DNA of 64,000 nt from Methylocystis sp. L43 (GCF_015709525.1 NZ_JADNRA010000035.1:124001-188000); one strand, 5' to 3'. Shown: positions 44,928 through 55,488, numbered from the stretch's first letter. The notes: generated from the letters alone by a model not told the origin. A program made the numbers and translations.

Positions 44928-45944
44928 TTATGGCTTGCGGGGAATGTTGAAGACCAGCGGCGCGCCGTCGTCGCCTCCGTCCGAGAGCACGAGCAAGCGA
45001 TAGCGTCTGGGGTTCAGCTCAAGCACGGCGATGGCCTCCGGCTTGATGAGGCTGCCTTTCTTCCCTAGCGGCGCGTTTTGAAGATCGAGTGCTGCAAGTT
45101 CTCTTGGTTGCACAGCTACGCCGGTCGTCAGTCCGCGCAACTCGACGATCGAATAGTCCGCTGGCGATTCAGCGTCGCTGGGTCCAACAAGAGCGAGCGC
45201 CTCGCCGTCCGCGATTGCGAGATCTCGAAAGCCCTTGTTGGCGCCCAGCCGAACCGTTGCGAGAGAGGGTCGAAGATCGCCTCCCTCGAAAAGAGCCCTT
45301 GCGTCGACGCTGACGATGTAGGCGCTCCCGTCGACGTTCGGCGCGCGCAAGGCGAAGAACAGCCGCCCATTCGCCGTCGCCATGCCCTCGATGTCGATGC
45401 GGTTGCGACCCGGAGCCCTGTCGCAGCGGCAGTCGCCGGGAACGGCATAGGATGCAAGTTCGGGAAGGCCGCGCATCGCGTCCCACAGGCGCTCGCTGTG
45501 CGCCATCGTTCCGATATGGCCGTTCTCGTCGGCCGTGAGCCGGTAGACTCGTCGGCTGTCAGAATTGTCGCAGCATGTTTCGCGCTTTGCGGCGTGTGAT
45601 CCGGCCACGTAAAAATAGCCGCCGTCGACGGCCGCAGCTTCGGCGTCGAGCTCCTTCTCCACGCCATCGAATTCGAAGAGTTTCCCGACAGAGACGAGCC
45701 GCTCGCCATTGATGCGCATGAAGGCGCCCTGGCGGCCTTCATCGACGGCGAGCACGCACATGCCGCTCGTTCCGCAGGCAAAGCCGCTGAACGCTTCATT
45801 CGACCTTTTCGACCCAAAGGGATGCTTGTCGACTTGCCAAGCAATTGGCGATTCCGGCGCGACGCGATCCGCGGCGAAAGCGGCCGAACACAGCCAAGCG
45901 CCAGCTGCGGCAATCGCGATAGGACGATAGATGGCGACAATCAT
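44928..45944 (-). CDS. Exported DUF3616 protein
   Basis: A 338-residue protein with a signal peptide (ending near SAAFA/AD). The rest looks like a beta-propeller: repeated segments such as [39 protein letters not shown] and [18 protein letters not shown] match the DUF3616 family of phosphodiesterase/phytase-like propellers. Function is unproven. Start at 45944 is preceded by GGGGA; a TTG 18 bp upstream is less likely. Confidence 0.82.
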   Translation of the reverse strand: MIVAIYRPIAIAAAGAWLCSAAFAADRVAPESPIAWQVDKHPFGSKRSNEAFSGFACGTSGMCVLAVDEGRQGAFMRINGERLVSVGKLFEFDGVEKELDAEAAAVDGGYFYVAGSHAAKRETCCDNSDSRRVYRLTADENGHIGTMAHSERLWDAMRGLPELASYAVPGDCRCDRAPGRNRIDIEGMATANGRLFFALRAPNVDGSAYIVSVDARALFEGGDLRPSLATVRLGANKGFRDLAIADGEALALVGPSDAESPADYSIVELRGLTTGVAVQPRELAALDLQNAPLGKKGSLIKPEAIAVLELNPRRYRLLVLSDGGDDGAPLVFNIPRKP

Positions 45945-46066
45945 CGAAGTCCCCAATCCCAATCAGGCAAGCTAGAGTCGAATCTAGGCCCGGGCGGACG
46001 CGTCGTCCACATGCAAGCGCATGCCGCGCGTGGCGCTTGCGCCGCGACGCCGTTACACTGGCTGGC

Positions 46067-48748
46067 ATGAAACACACAGCGCCCGTTCCTGCTCAAAATC
46101 TCAATGACCAGGCGCAGACGCGCGCGACGCCCATGATCGCGCAGTATATTGAGATCAAGGCGGCGAACGCCGATTGCCTGCTCTTCTATCGCATGGGCGA
46201 TTTCTACGAGCTGTTTTTTGAAGACGCGCAGACGGCGTCGCGGGCGCTCGGCATCATGCTGACGAAGCGCGGCAAGCATCTTGGCGAAGACATTCCGATG
46301 TGCGGCGTGCCGGTCGAGCGCGCCAATGATTATCTGCAAAAACTCATCGCGCTTGGACATCGCGTCGCCGTCTGCGAGCAGACCGAAGACCCGGCGGAAG
46401 CCAAGAAGCGTGGCGCGAAATCGGTGGTGCGGCGCGACGTCGTGCGGCTGGTCACGCCCGGCACGATCACCGAAGACGCGCTGCTTGATCCCACGAGGCA
46501 CAACGCCTTTTTAGCCATCGCCCGCTTGCGCGGGGAGGACGGCCGCTGGCGATACGGCCTGGCGAGCGTCGACATTTCGACGGGCGACTTTACGGTCTGT
46601 GAACGCGAAGAGAATGCGCTTGGCGCCGAGATCGCGCGCCTGGAGCCGCGCGAAATCATCGCCGTCGACGCGCTGTGCAGAGACCCATCGCTTGCGACGC
46701 TCTTCGAGGGCGCCGGCGCGCCCATCGCGCCGATCGGCCGCGACATCGGCGACGGCGCTGACGCGGCAAGACGCCTCATGGCGTTCTACGCCGTGGCGAC
46801 GCTCGAGGGCTTTGGCGCCTTCAGCGATTGTGAGCTCGCCGCCGCCGCGACGGCGATCCTCTATGTCGAGCGCACGCAAAAGGGACAGCGCCCGGCGCTG
46901 TCGCGCCCAACGAGCCTGCGCGCGCGGACGGCGCTTGAAATCGACGCGGCGACGCGCGCCAATCTCGAACTGACGCGCACGCTGTCCGGCGCGCGCGAGG
47001 GCTCGCTGCTTTGGGTCGTCGACCTCACCGTCACGCCCGGCGGCGCGAGACTCTTGGCCGAGCGGATCGCGGCGCCCTTGACCGACGCGCGACTGATCGC
47101 AGCGCGCCTCGACGCTGTCGCCTTCTTTCTCGAAAAGCCGGATCTGCGCGGCGCGTTCCGCGCGAAGCTCGCGCGCGCGCCGGATCTCTCTCGCGCCTTG
47201 TCGCGCCTTTCGCTGGAGCGCGGCGGCCCGCGCGATCTCGCAAGCGTCGGCGTCGCGCTCGACGCTGCGCAAGACATCGCGACGCTTTTTGCGCCCCTTG
47301 ATCCCCCGTCGGAGATCGCTGCGGAAGCTCAGATATTTTCTGAAGCGGACATCGCGCTCGCTGACGACATCGCCGCAGCTTTGAAAGACAGCCTGCCGCT
47401 CGACAGGCGCAATGGCGATTTCATTCGCGAGGGCCGCGACGCCGAACTCGATGACGCGAGACGCCTACGCGACGCAAGCCGCAAGGTGATCGCCGAGCTG
47501 CAGGGGCGATATGCCGAACTCACCGATACAAAGCTGAAGATCAAGCACAATAATTTTCTAGGGTTTTTTCTCGAGGTTTCGCTGGCGAATGGCGAGAGGC
47601 TGCTGCGGCCGCCGTTCGACGCGACCTTCACGCATCGGCAGACCATGGCCGACGCGATGCGTTTCTCGACGCGCGAACTCGTCGAACTCGAAGCGAAGAT
47701 CGCTTCGGCGGCCGATCGCGCGCTGGCGCGGGAACTGGCGATCTTCGACGCGCTGGTCGCGGGCGTCTGCGCGCGCGCTGAAGATTTGCGGCGCCTCGCC
47801 GAGGCGTTCGCGCGGCTCGATCTCTACGGCGCGCTCGCCGAAGTCGCAGAGAAGCGCGGCTGGACGCGCCCGCTGATCGACGCCTCGCTCGATTTCGAGA
47901 TTGTCGGCGGGCGCCATCCCGTCGTCGAAGCGTCGCTGCAGTCGCAAGGCAAGGCTTTCGCCGCCAACGATTGTGATCTTTGCGGAACCGAGGGCGGCCG
48001 AATCGCCGTCGTCACCGGTCCGAACATGGCCGGCAAGTCGACCTATCTGCGTCAGAACGCGCTCATTGCGCTCCTCGCGCAGACGGGCTCCTACGTTCCC
48101 GCGCAGTCCGCCCGCATCGGCGTCATCGACAGGCTGTTCTCGCGCGTCGGCGCCTCTGACGATCTCGCCCGCGGGCGCTCGACTTTCATGGTCGAGATGG
48201 TCGAAACCGCGGCGATCTTGAACGGCGCGAGCCCCCGTTCTCTCGTCATCCTCGATGAAATCGGTCGTGGCACGGCGACCTTCGACGGACTTTCGATCGC
48301 CTGGGCGACGATCGAACATCTGCATGAAGTGAATCGCTCGCGCGCGATCTTCGCCACCCATTTCCACGAATTGACGCAGCTTTCAAAGCGGCTGCCGCGG
48401 CTCGTCAATCTGACGATGAAGGTGACCGATCACGCCGGCGACGTAGTGTTTCTGCATGAGGTGATCAAAGGCGCGGCCGACCGCTCTTATGGCGTGCATG
48501 TCGCGCAGCTCGCGGGACTGCCGGCGAGCGTCGTCGCGCGTGCGCACGCGATTCTCGCAGAGTTGGAAGCAGCTGACCGTCGCGCGCCGGTCGAGACCTT
48601 GATCGACGATCTGCCGCTCTTTGCACGCCTCGCTGAGGCGTCGGCGCCGAAGGATTCGTTGCGCGACGCGCTTCAAGAGATTGATCCGGACCAGATGACG
48701 CCGCGCGAAGCGCTCGCCGCGCTCTACGAATTGAAGAAGAAACTTTGA
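46067..48748 (+). CDS. mutS: DNA mismatch repair protein MutS
   Basis: Recognises mismatches and starts repair. 893 residues. The mismatch-contacting motif GDFYELF is near residue 47, and Walker [10 protein letters not shown] starts at about 651, followed by the signature region and ATHFHEL. The ATG at 46067 is the likely start; the frame stays open 30 bp further upstream. No mutL nearby. Confidence 0.97.
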   Translation: MKHTAPVPAQNLNDQAQTRATPMIAQYIEIKAANADCLLFYRMGDFYELFFEDAQTASRALGIMLTKRGKHLGEDIPMCGVPVERANDYLQKLIALGHRVAVCEQTEDPAEAKKRGAKSVVRRDVVRLVTPGTITEDALLDPTRHNAFLAIARLRGEDGRWRYGLASVDISTGDFTVCEREENALGAEIARLEPREIIAVDALCRDPSLATLFEGAGAPIAPIGRDIGDGADAARRLMAFYAVATLEGFGAFSDCELAAAATAILYVERTQKGQRPALSRPTSLRARTALEIDAATRANLELTRTLSGAREGSLLWVVDLTVTPGGARLLAERIAAPLTDARLIAARLDAVAFFLEKPDLRGAFRAKLARAPDLSRALSRLSLERGGPRDLASVGVALDAAQDIATLFAPLDPPSEIAAEAQIFSEADIALADDIAAALKDSLPLDRRNGDFIREGRDAELDDARRLRDASRKVIAELQGRYAELTDTKLKIKHNNFLGFFLEVSLANGERLLRPPFDATFTHRQTMADAMRFSTRELVELEAKIASAADRALARELAIFDALVAGVCARAEDLRRLAEAFARLDLYGALAEVAEKRGWTRPLIDASLDFEIVGGRHPVVEASLQSQGKAFAANDCDLCGTEGGRIAVVTGPNMAGKSTYLRQNALIALLAQTGSYVPAQSARIGVIDRLFSRVGASDDLARGRSTFMVEMVETAAILNGASPRSLVILDEIGRGTATFDGLSIAWATIEHLHEVNRSRAIFATHFHELTQLSKRLPRLVNLTMKVTDHAGDVVFLHEVIKGAADRSYGVHVAQLAGLPASVVARAHAILAELEAADRRAPVETLIDDLPLFARLAEASAPKDSLRDALQEIDPDQMTPREALAALYELKKKL

Positions 48749-48934
48749 AGCCGTCTTTTGTGATTTGAAGCGAAGCTTAAAGACTCGTGACTAAGTCGCA
48801 GACCGCGACGCGTTCGAAGCACACACTCAAATCCATCGAGCCCCGTTGCGTCCTTCCGTCGACGTCAAGACGCGTCGAATGAAGTCGCAAGGATCGGGGC
48901 TATACGCCGGTGCCGCCTGCGGCCTTCGCTACGC

Positions 48935-49414
48935 ATGTCCGTCTCTCATTCGACGGCGGCGCCAAACTACTCTGACATCGGAGAACGGGTCATGATTCTC
49001 GTGTTGATTTTCGTCGGCGTCGCTTTGGCGACAGGCAGCGTGCTCTCATTGATCGACGGCCAGTTTAGGGTCAGCAAGGTGACGGCTGTCATGGCTTTTG
49101 TCGGAGGAATGATCATGGTCGTTGGCGCTGAGGCCGGATTGATCGGCTCCAGTTCGTCCTTCTTCAAAGCGCAGCAGATTAAAACGTCGGCCTGCGAATT
49201 GGACGGCGAGTCCGCATATCCTGAAAATCGACGCTTGGACCCAGATCACCTGATCCGCAAATATATTGTGGGGTGCATGGCGCAGTCAGGCTATGCTTGG
49301 ACAAGCGATCACGAACACTGCAGGGAAGCGCCGCTCGCCACCAATCCGCTGTGCTATCTGCCGACCGGCCTTTTCGATCGCGCGGTGACGAAAGTCCAAG
49401 TCGCCTTTGAGTAG
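48935..49414 (+). CDS. Hypothetical membrane-anchored Cys-containing protein
   Basis: A 159-residue protein with two hydrophobic helices at about 18-38 and 48-68, then a soluble C-terminal half with four Cys (TSACELDGE, IVGCMAQSGY, EHCREA, NPLCYLP). I do not recognise the family. The start at 48935 lacks a strong ribosome site; MILVLIF at 48992 is an alternative. The gene stands alone between mutS and rsmD. Confidence 0.6.
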   Translation: MSVSHSTAAPNYSDIGERVMILVLIFVGVALATGSVLSLIDGQFRVSKVTAVMAFVGGMIMVVGAEAGLIGSSSSFFKAQQIKTSACELDGESAYPENRRLDPDHLIRKYIVGCMAQSGYAWTSDHEHCREAPLATNPLCYLPTGLFDRAVTKVQVAFE

Positions 49415-49442
49415 GCGCGCTGCGGCGGGCGTCCGCCGCAGG

Positions 49443-50000
49443 TCACGCAAGATTGCGCGCGAAGACGAATTGCGTGTCGCCATAGCGGCGTTCGTCTTCG
49501 CGCAGCAAATTCGGCGGCAGGTTGATTTGCGCCTTGGCGCTTTCTTCGACGACGACGATGGCGTCCGGCGCAAGCCAGCCGCCATCGACAAGCGCGATGA
49601 GCGCGGGTGTCGCGAGATCCTTGCCATAAGGCGGATCGAGGAAGGCGAGCGAAAATCTTTCGCCCGCCGGCGCGGCGCCGAGCTTGGTGGCGTCCCGGCG
49701 AAAGATCCGCGTGACGCCGCCAAGTCCCAGCGCTTCAATATTGGCGCGCAGCAGCGCGCGCGCCTCCGCGCCGTCATCGACGAAAAGCGCCCGCGCCGCG
49801 CCGCGCGACAAGGCCTCGAGTCCGAGCGCGCCGGCGCCGGCGAAGAGATCGACGACGTTTGCGCCCGCAACCGGATCGCCGAAGCGATGCGCGAGAATGT
49901 CAAAAACCGATTCGCGCAGCCGTTCGGACGTTGGTCGAATGGCCTGCGAACGTGGTCCCGAAAGCGCCCGACCGCGCAGGGCGCCGCCGACGATGCGCAT
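49443..50000 (-). CDS. rsmD: 16S rRNA (guanine966-N2)-methyltransferase
   Basis: Methylates G966 of 16S rRNA. 185 residues, starting MRIVGGALRGRAL, a family hallmark. The SAM loop VVDLFAGAGALGLEALSRGA and catalytic LDPPYGK are present. It begins 3 bp after the pseudouridine synthase gene on the same strand, so they are cotranscribed RNA-modification genes. Confidence 0.95.
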   Translation of the reverse strand: MRIVGGALRGRALSGPRSQAIRPTSERLRESVFDILAHRFGDPVAGANVVDLFAGAGALGLEALSRGAARALFVDDGAEARALLRANIEALGLGGVTRIFRRDATKLGAAPAGERFSLAFLDPPYGKDLATPALIALVDGGWLAPDAIVVVEESAKAQINLPPNLLREDERRYGDTQFVFARNLA

Positions 50001-50003
50001 GGT

Positions 50004-51977
50004 CTATGCGCCGCGCGGCTTACGTGGTCCCTTCGGCGGCCCCTTGCGCGGTCCCTTGAAGGGTCCTTTGGGTGGTCCTTTGCGCGGCGCGCCTCGGCCG
50101 CCCGCGGGGCCTTTGCCCGGCCCGCTGCGTGGACCTTTGTGCGGACCCCGAGACGGTCCGCCGCTGCGCGAAGGCCGCGCGTCTCCGCCCGAGCGGGGCT
50201 GATCGAATTTGCGCTCGCGAGGGGCGCGGTCGCCAGCCGAAAAGTCGCGCTCGCCGCTGCGCGCCGGGCGCTTGTCGAATGTCCGTGGCCGCTCCTGGCG
50301 AGTCGCGCTGGCGCCGCGCGTATCGCGTCGGGCCTCGTCGCCGTCGCGACGCGGCGGACGCTTGTCTAAACGCGTGTCATCGCGATTGGCTGTGCGATAA
50401 TTTCTCTGACCGCTCGCGCGGTCGTCCGGCCGCCTCTCGAATCTCTGCGTGTTGCGCGGGCGCTCGTCGCGCCCCTCGGCGCTCCGCTCGCGCGGCGCCC
50501 GCGTCGGCGGACGCGCCCCGCGCTGATCGTCGAAGCGCGGCGCGCGGCGCTGTTCGGGCGCGGCCCGCTCGTCGCGGCGGCGACCGTCCTCGCGAGAGAA
50601 ACGCTCGCCGTGCGGCTTGCTGTCGCGCGATGGGCGTTCGGATCGCGCCGTTGGCTGTTGCCGCGCGCCATCGGCGCGCATCGCATCGAAGCGCCGGGCG
50701 TTGCGCGAAGGCGCCGCCGCCTCGTCGCGTCGCCGCGTCGGAGTCACCCGTTCGACGGCGACGGCGCGGCCCTTGCGATCGGCGACCGCGCCGCGCGTCA
50801 CGCGCGCCCGGGGTCCGGCGTCGCGTCGCTCGTCCTGCTCTTTGCGCAGTGTGGAGACATGTTTGCGCGGACGCTTCTCGGCGCGCGCACGAATCTCCTG
50901 CTGCTCCGCCGGCTCCTTCTCGCGCAGCGGCGCGGCGAAATCGACGCCCGCAAGTTCGGCGAGCGACTTGCCCAATTGCTCGCGCAGCGTTTTCAATCGC
51001 ACTTCTTCGACAGCCCCTTCGGCGAGATCGCCGAGCTGGAACGGCCCGTATGACACGCGAATGAGCCGCGTCACGTCGAGCCCGAGATGCGCCATGACGC
51101 GCTTGATCTCGCGGTTCTTGCCTTCCGTGAGATTCATAGCGATCCAGACGTTGGCGCCTTGTTCGCGTTCGAGCCGCGCCTCGATCGGCGCATAGTGGAT
51201 GCCGTCGATCGTCACGCCGTCGCCCAATGAATCGAGCTGCGCCTGATCGATCGCGCCATGCGCCCGCACGCGATAGCGCCGCGTCCAACCTGTCGCGGGC
51301 AGTTCGAGCGTGCGCGCGAGGCCGCCGTCGTTGGTGAGCAGCAGCAACCCTTCGGTATTGATGTCGAGCCGGCCGACGCTGACGAGCCGCGGCAAGTCCG
51401 CATGATGTTCCTCAAGATAAGAGAACACCGTGGCGCGGCCTTCTTCGTCGCGCGCGGTGGTGACATAGCCGGCGGGCTTGTGGAACAGAAAGAGCCGCGT
51501 GCGCTCGCGCGCCTGCATCGGCGCCCCGTCGACCGTGATCTTGTCGCTGTCGCTCACATTGAAGGCGGGACTCGTTTGTACGCGGCCGTTGACGGCGACG
51601 CGGCCTTCGGCGATCCAGCGCTCTGCGTCGCGGCGCGAACAGACTCCGGCGCGGGCCATAACCTTGGCGATGCGATCGCCTTCAAAGGCGCCTTCGCGGG
51701 GCGCGGGCGCAGGCGCGGCGACGCGCTGCTTGGCGGGGGACTTTGCGGGGGGCTTGGCGGACGGCTTACCGGGGCGCTTGCCGCGCGCGCTTTCGGCGTC
51801 GCGCCCGGCGGGCTTGTCCACGCGAGGTTTCTCAAGGCGAGGTTTGTCGAAGCGTGGCTTTGCTGGCCTCGTGTCTTCGCGCGCGGCATGTGCGGTCGGC
51901 GTCTTCTTGGCGGGCCGGCGCAAGGGCCGATCGCCGCCGGGGGAGCCGGCGCGGGTATTTCGGTTCTTTTCGGTCAT
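50004..51977 (-). CDS. RluB/RsuA-family pseudouridine synthase with long basic tail
   Basis: A 657-residue protein; the enzyme proper spans about 100-340. An S4 RNA-binding domain (VMARAGVCSRRDAERWIAEG) is followed by the synthase domain (LFHKPAGYVTTARD, then catalytic Asp in GRLDINTEGLL). The first 100 residues are Lys/Pro/Arg-rich, and the last 300 are an Arg/Gly/Asp-rich disordered tail that ends in many KGP/RGP units. RluB-type members modify 23S rRNA. Such tails on RluB are common in alphaproteobacteria but this one is long. Confidence 0.92.
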   Translation of the reverse strand: MTEKNRNTRAGSPGGDRPLRRPAKKTPTAHAAREDTRPAKPRFDKPRLEKPRVDKPAGRDAESARGKRPGKPSAKPPAKSPAKQRVAAPAPAPREGAFEGDRIAKVMARAGVCSRRDAERWIAEGRVAVNGRVQTSPAFNVSDSDKITVDGAPMQARERTRLFLFHKPAGYVTTARDEEGRATVFSYLEEHHADLPRLVSVGRLDINTEGLLLLTNDGGLARTLELPATGWTRRYRVRAHGAIDQAQLDSLGDGVTIDGIHYAPIEARLEREQGANVWIAMNLTEGKNREIKRVMAHLGLDVTRLIRVSYGPFQLGDLAEGAVEEVRLKTLREQLGKSLAELAGVDFAAPLREKEPAEQQEIRARAEKRPRKHVSTLRKEQDERRDAGPRARVTRGAVADRKGRAVAVERVTPTRRRDEAAAPSRNARRFDAMRADGARQQPTARSERPSRDSKPHGERFSREDGRRRDERAAPEQRRAPRFDDQRGARPPTRAPRERSAEGRDERPRNTQRFERRPDDRASGQRNYRTANRDDTRLDKRPPRRDGDEARRDTRGASATRQERPRTFDKRPARSGERDFSAGDRAPRERKFDQPRSGGDARPSRSGGPSRGPHKGPRSGPGKGPAGGRGAPRKGPPKGPFKGPRKGPPKGPRKPRGA

Positions 51978-52029
51978 GGGTTCTGATAGCAGGCGCCAAG
52001 CGCGCTTTGAAGCGGCGTTCGCTTAAGAG

Positions 52030-52482
52030 ATGCAAATGAATGGCAAGGACCCTTTCGGCGCCGCCTTCGAGCAGGCGCGGGCTGCGGCGGCGGCAGGCGA
52101 AGTCCCGGTCGGCGCGGCGCTTATGCGCAATGGCGAAATCATCGCCGCCGCCGGAAATCGCACGCTGCGCGATCGCGATCCGACGGCGCACGCCGAAATG
52201 CTTGTGATTCGCCAGGCATGCGTCGCGATCGGCTCGGAGCGCCTCGTCGACTGCGATCTCTATGTGACGCTCGAGCCCTGCGCCATGTGCGCCGCGGCGA
52301 TTTCCTTCGCGCGCATTCGGCGACTCTATTATGCGGCAAGCGATCCGAAGGGGGGCGCCGTGGAGCACGGGCCGCGGTTTTTTGCGCAGCCGACCTGCCA
52401 CCACCGGCCGGAAGTCTATGGCGGCATACGCGAAAGCGAGGCGGCGCTGCTCCTTCGCGAATTCTTTCAGGCGCGGCGGTGA
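52030..52482 (+). CDS. tadA: tRNA-specific adenosine deaminase
   Basis: Converts A34 of tRNA-Arg(ACG) to inosine. 150 residues. Zinc ligands H54 and C84/C87 (PTAHAEM and EPCAMC) with E56 as proton shuttle. Its 3' end overlaps the end of the convergent patatin gene by 16 bp. Confidence 0.94.
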   Translation: MQMNGKDPFGAAFEQARAAAAAGEVPVGAALMRNGEIIAAAGNRTLRDRDPTAHAEMLVIRQACVAIGSERLVDCDLYVTLEPCAMCAAAISFARIRRLYYAASDPKGGAVEHGPRFFAQPTCHHRPEVYGGIRESEAALLLREFFQARR

Positions 52483-53327
52483 GCTTCTAACCGCAGCGCC
52501 GCCTGCGCCAGTCCCTGGCGCAGCGTGTCACGGCAGGCGTCGCCGGCCGCGAAAATGCGCGACGCCTTGAAGAGGTCCAGCGCGAGATATTGATGCACTT
52601 CCGGTCGGATGAGCACGTCGGGCGGCCGCTCGGCGATCATGCGCGAACTGATCGCGTTCATCATGATCTGGCTCGCGACGATCATCGTCTCGAAGGCGGA
52701 CGGCGGCCCCTTGCCGGTCTCGACGCCGAAATTGCCGGAGACGTCGACGGCGATGACAATGTCGGCAAGGCCCCAGAGATGGTCATAAGGAAGGGGATTG
52801 ACCAATCCGCCATCGACGAAATAGCCGTGATCGCTCGTGGCGGCGCGCACGATGCCCGGAATAGCCATCGACCCGGCGACGGCGGGACGCAATGGTCCCG
52901 TGGCGAAGACCGCCTCGATGCGGCGGCGAAAATCAGTCGCGACGACCTGCAGCGGAATGCTTAAATCTTCGAAGCGTTCCGGCATGCCTTCGGGCCAGAA
53001 GGCGTGAAGAAAGCGCTCGCCGTCGAATAGCAGCGGATGCGCGACGCGGGAAAGAAGCCGCTTTCGCCCCCGCGCCCGCGCGTGAAGCAGCCGGCGCGCG
53101 AGTCCGATGCGGTTCTTGAGAATGGCCTGAGTGTGGGCGCGCAGCGCCGCGCCCGAGAAGCCTGCGGCGTAAGCGGCGCCGACGATGGCGCCGATCGAGG
53201 CGCCGGCGATGGCCACCGGCCGCACGCCAAGCTCATCCAGCGCTTCGAGCACGCAGATATGCGCAAGCCCGCGCGCGCCCCCGCCGCCAAGGGCGAGCGC
53301 GACGGTCTTGCCGCGATAGAGGCTCAC
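52467..53327 (-). CDS. Patatin-like phospholipase (RssA type)
   Basis: A 286-residue cytoplasmic acyl hydrolase fold. The oxyanion loop GGGGARGLAH (14-23), nucleophile S44 in GASIG, and catalytic Asp in the later YFVDGGLVNPLPYD segment are complete. The size and layout match RssA/YchK. It overlaps the upstream alpha/beta hydrolase gene by four bases, so they are translationally coupled. Confidence 0.92.
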   Translation of the reverse strand: MSLYRGKTVALALGGGGARGLAHICVLEALDELGVRPVAIAGASIGAIVGAAYAAGFSGAALRAHTQAILKNRIGLARRLLHARARGRKRLLSRVAHPLLFDGERFLHAFWPEGMPERFEDLSIPLQVVATDFRRRIEAVFATGPLRPAVAGSMAIPGIVRAATSDHGYFVDGGLVNPLPYDHLWGLADIVIAVDVSGNFGVETGKGPPSAFETMIVASQIMMNAISSRMIAERPPDVLIRPEVHQYLALDLFKASRIFAAGDACRDTLRQGLAQAALRLEAHRRA

Positions 53328-54208
53328 AGGAAATTCTCCAGCGCGGCAAGCGTCTCCGCCGGCGCCTCCTCCATCGGATAAAGCCCGGAGTCGACGCGGG
53401 CCTCGGCGACATCATCGCCCCATTCGCCCCACGCGGCCGCGAGCGAGGGGCCGTTCGCCGGGAAGGTCGCATCTCCGGCGACAATGAGCGTGGGCATGAC
53501 GAGCTTCTTGCCCTCCGCTTTGTCCTCTGCAAGGTGCTCGCGATCGATGGTCGCGCCGGCGCGGAAATCCTCGCAGAAAGCGTGAATGCGCGCCGGATCA
53601 TTGGAGGCCTGGCGATAGGCCGCGAGCGCCTCCGCGCCGAACGGCTCCAGCGACTTCGCCTTGGTTGCATTCATCAGCGCATCGTCGAGAAAGCCGATCG
53701 GATCGAGGCCGATCAGCTCTTCGGGCTTGGGCGCGTCTGCCGCGAGGAAACGCGCGCGTCCGACCCGCTGCAGATCCGCGTCGCCGAACTCATCGTTGAT
53801 CGGCGCGATATTAATGAGCGCAATCTTATCGAGCCGACCGGGCTGATCGAGCGCGAGGCGCTGGCCGACGCGCGCGCCCCTGTCGTGACCGATGAGCGCG
53901 AAACGCACATGGCCGAGCGACTCCATGACCGCGACGACGTCGGCGGCCATTTCCCGCTTGCTATAGTTCTCGCCCTTCTCGCTCGCCGGAACCCCCGACC
54001 AGCCATAGCCGCGAAGATCCATGGCGACGACCGTAAAGCGTTTGGCGAGCGCCGGCGCAATTTTGCGCCAGGCGACATGCGTCTCGCCGAACCCATGCAA
54101 CAGAACCACGGGCTGGCCCTCGCCGTAGACGCGGGCGAATATCTTTCCAGCCGGCGCATCGATCCAATGCGAAGCGAAACCAGGAAAAAACTCTGCGGAA
54201 TCGGACAT
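53324..54208 (-). CDS. Alpha/beta hydrolase, haloacetate dehalogenase-like, catalytic His apparently lost
   Basis: A 294-residue alpha/beta hydrolase. The oxyanion motif LLHGFGETHVAW and the nucleophile motif GHDRGARVG (Asp109, followed by R110 and R113) match haloacetate/fluoroacetate dehalogenases and relatives. Near the C-terminus, where the family has a catalytic His in a GHFxPEEAP-type motif, this protein reads SGLYPMEEAPAET: Leu (CTT) replaces His (CAT/CAC). It is therefore either inactive, altered, or affected by a single-base error. It begins a two-gene unit with the patatin gene. Confidence 0.85.
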   Translation of the reverse strand: MSDSAEFFPGFASHWIDAPAGKIFARVYGEGQPVVLLHGFGETHVAWRKIAPALAKRFTVVAMDLRGYGWSGVPASEKGENYSKREMAADVVAVMESLGHVRFALIGHDRGARVGQRLALDQPGRLDKIALINIAPINDEFGDADLQRVGRARFLAADAPKPEELIGLDPIGFLDDALMNATKAKSLEPFGAEALAAYRQASNDPARIHAFCEDFRAGATIDREHLAEDKAEGKKLVMPTLIVAGDATFPANGPSLAAAWGEWGDDVAEARVDSGLYPMEEAPAETLAALENFL

Positions 54209-54419
54209 GCGTTACAATCATCTCCCTTGGACCTGCGCAGCTGCGCGAACGTTATACAGTATCAGCGCCGACGCTCCCGAAATATATATCGCTGATGGTC
54301 AAGCGACTATGTCACGAAGATCGCCCGCCTTGTCTGCTTGAAAAGGAAGCTGAAGCGCTTCAATGTTGAGGAAGGTCAAAAAAGATTTCGAAAGCAACAC
54401 GGCAACACGGGAGAGAGAC

Positions 54420-55004
54420 ATGGCAAGCCAGATCGTCAACGAGGTCGTGACCGCGAACAATGCTTACGCCGCCAATTTTGGAAGCAAGAGCGAACTTGCG
54501 CTGCCGCCGGCCCGCGGCTTCGCGATCCTGACCTGCATGGACGCGCGTCTCGATCCCGCGAAATACGCCGGACTGTCGGAAGGCGACGCGCATGTGATTC
54601 GCAACGCCGGCGGCCGCGCATCCGATGACGCGATTCGCTCGCTCGTCATTTCCCATAAGCTGCTCGGCACCAAGGAGTGGTTCGTCATTCACCACACCAA
54701 CTGCGGCATGGAGCTCTTCTGCGACGAGATCATGAGCGACTTGCTGGATGACAATCTCGCGACGGCGAGTTTCGACGGCGAGAACTGGTCGAACCCGCAA
54801 CATGGCGGCGGCTGCGCGGCCGGCCACTTCATCAAGTGGCACACGATCGAGAATCAGGAGGAAAGCGTCGCGCAGGATGTCGCGCGCATCCGTTCGCATC
54901 CGCTGGTGCCGAAAAACATCCCGATCTACGGCTACATCTATGATGTGAAGACCGGCAAGATCAACGAGGTCACGGAAGCGACCAAGCTCGGCAAGGCGGC
55001 GTAA
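54420..55004 (+). CDS. Beta-class carbonic anhydrase
   Basis: Interconverts CO2 and bicarbonate. 194 residues from the ATG at 54420 (GGGAGAGAGAC before it). Zinc ligands are C39 and C95 with H92 (TCMDAR and HHTNC); D41/R43 form the conserved dyad. No carboxysome or CO2-fixation genes lie nearby. A divergent 211-bp region with an AT-rich patch probably holds its promoter. Confidence 0.92.
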   Translation: MASQIVNEVVTANNAYAANFGSKSELALPPARGFAILTCMDARLDPAKYAGLSEGDAHVIRNAGGRASDDAIRSLVISHKLLGTKEWFVIHHTNCGMELFCDEIMSDLLDDNLATASFDGENWSNPQHGGGCAAGHFIKWHTIENQEESVAQDVARIRSHPLVPKNIPIYGYIYDVKTGKINEVTEATKLGKAA

Positions 55005-55065
55005 CCCGCGTCAGGCTGAGTCCCGACGCTTCGCTTGGCGAAGCGATCGCGACGACGTGATATCT

Positions 55066-55100
55066 GGATCCCCGATCGCGCTATGCGCGTCGGGGATGAC
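55066..55100. repeat. Short interspersed palindrome
   Basis: GGATCCCCGATCGCG faces GCGCGTCGGGGATGAC around CTAT. Hairpin elements of this kind (the ATCCCCGA ... TCGGGGAT pair) are scattered between genes in many Hyphomicrobiales. It lies between the carbonic anhydrase and rhodanese genes. Confidence 0.65.
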
Positions 55101-55111
55101 AGATCGCGCAG

Positions 55112-55130
55112 GTCAACCCGCCGGGTTGAC
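55112..55130 (-). terminator. Possible terminator hairpin of the MFP-RND-CMD-rhodanese operon
   Basis: GTCAACCC (55112-55119) pairs with GGGTTGAC (55123-55130), overlapping the stop codon of the rhodanese gene. There is no T-run, so function as a terminator is uncertain. Confidence 0.4.
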
Positions 55131-55471
55131 TATTCCACCGCGCCGCCGCTGGCGCGCCAGCCGCCGGTGCCCGGCGCATAGTGGCGAAGATCCTTTCGTC
55201 CAGCGCCCTGCGCCTGAGCCAGCGCCTTGGCCGAACGCCCGCCCGCCTGGCAAATGAGGACAACGTCGCCCTTCGGAAGCTTTGTCGGATCGAAGCTCGA
55301 GAGCGGCATGTTTTTGGCCCCCGGCACATGCCCGGCGCCATATTCATGCGGCTCGCGCACATCGACGATGGCGCAGGATTTGTCCGCGACGACGCGGCAG
55401 AAATCATCATGCTCGATCGTCGGCACCGCGCCGCCGCCCGCGAGTTTCGACAAGAGAGAGCCCAGAGCCAT
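55130..55471 (-). CDS. Single-domain rhodanese
   Basis: A 113-residue sulfurtransferase-fold protein. The active Cys74 lies in CQAGGRS, a normal six-residue rhodanese loop; VDVREPHEYGAGHVPGA is the family marker. It ends the operon with the MFP, RND and CMD genes and may handle sulfane sulfur. No signal peptide. Confidence 0.9.
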   Translation of the reverse strand: MALGSLLSKLAGGGAVPTIEHDDFCRVVADKSCAIVDVREPHEYGAGHVPGAKNMPLSSFDPTKLPKGDVVLICQAGGRSAKALAQAQGAGRKDLRHYAPGTGGWRASGGAVE

Positions 55472-55488
55472 TGTTCGTTCCTTTCTTC

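Noticed and set aside
48749-48934. Possible tRNA or small RNA between mutS and the next gene
   Set aside because: No cloverleaf, T-loop (GTTCGA in context) or CCA-end pattern could be made. No conserved RNA motif recognised.
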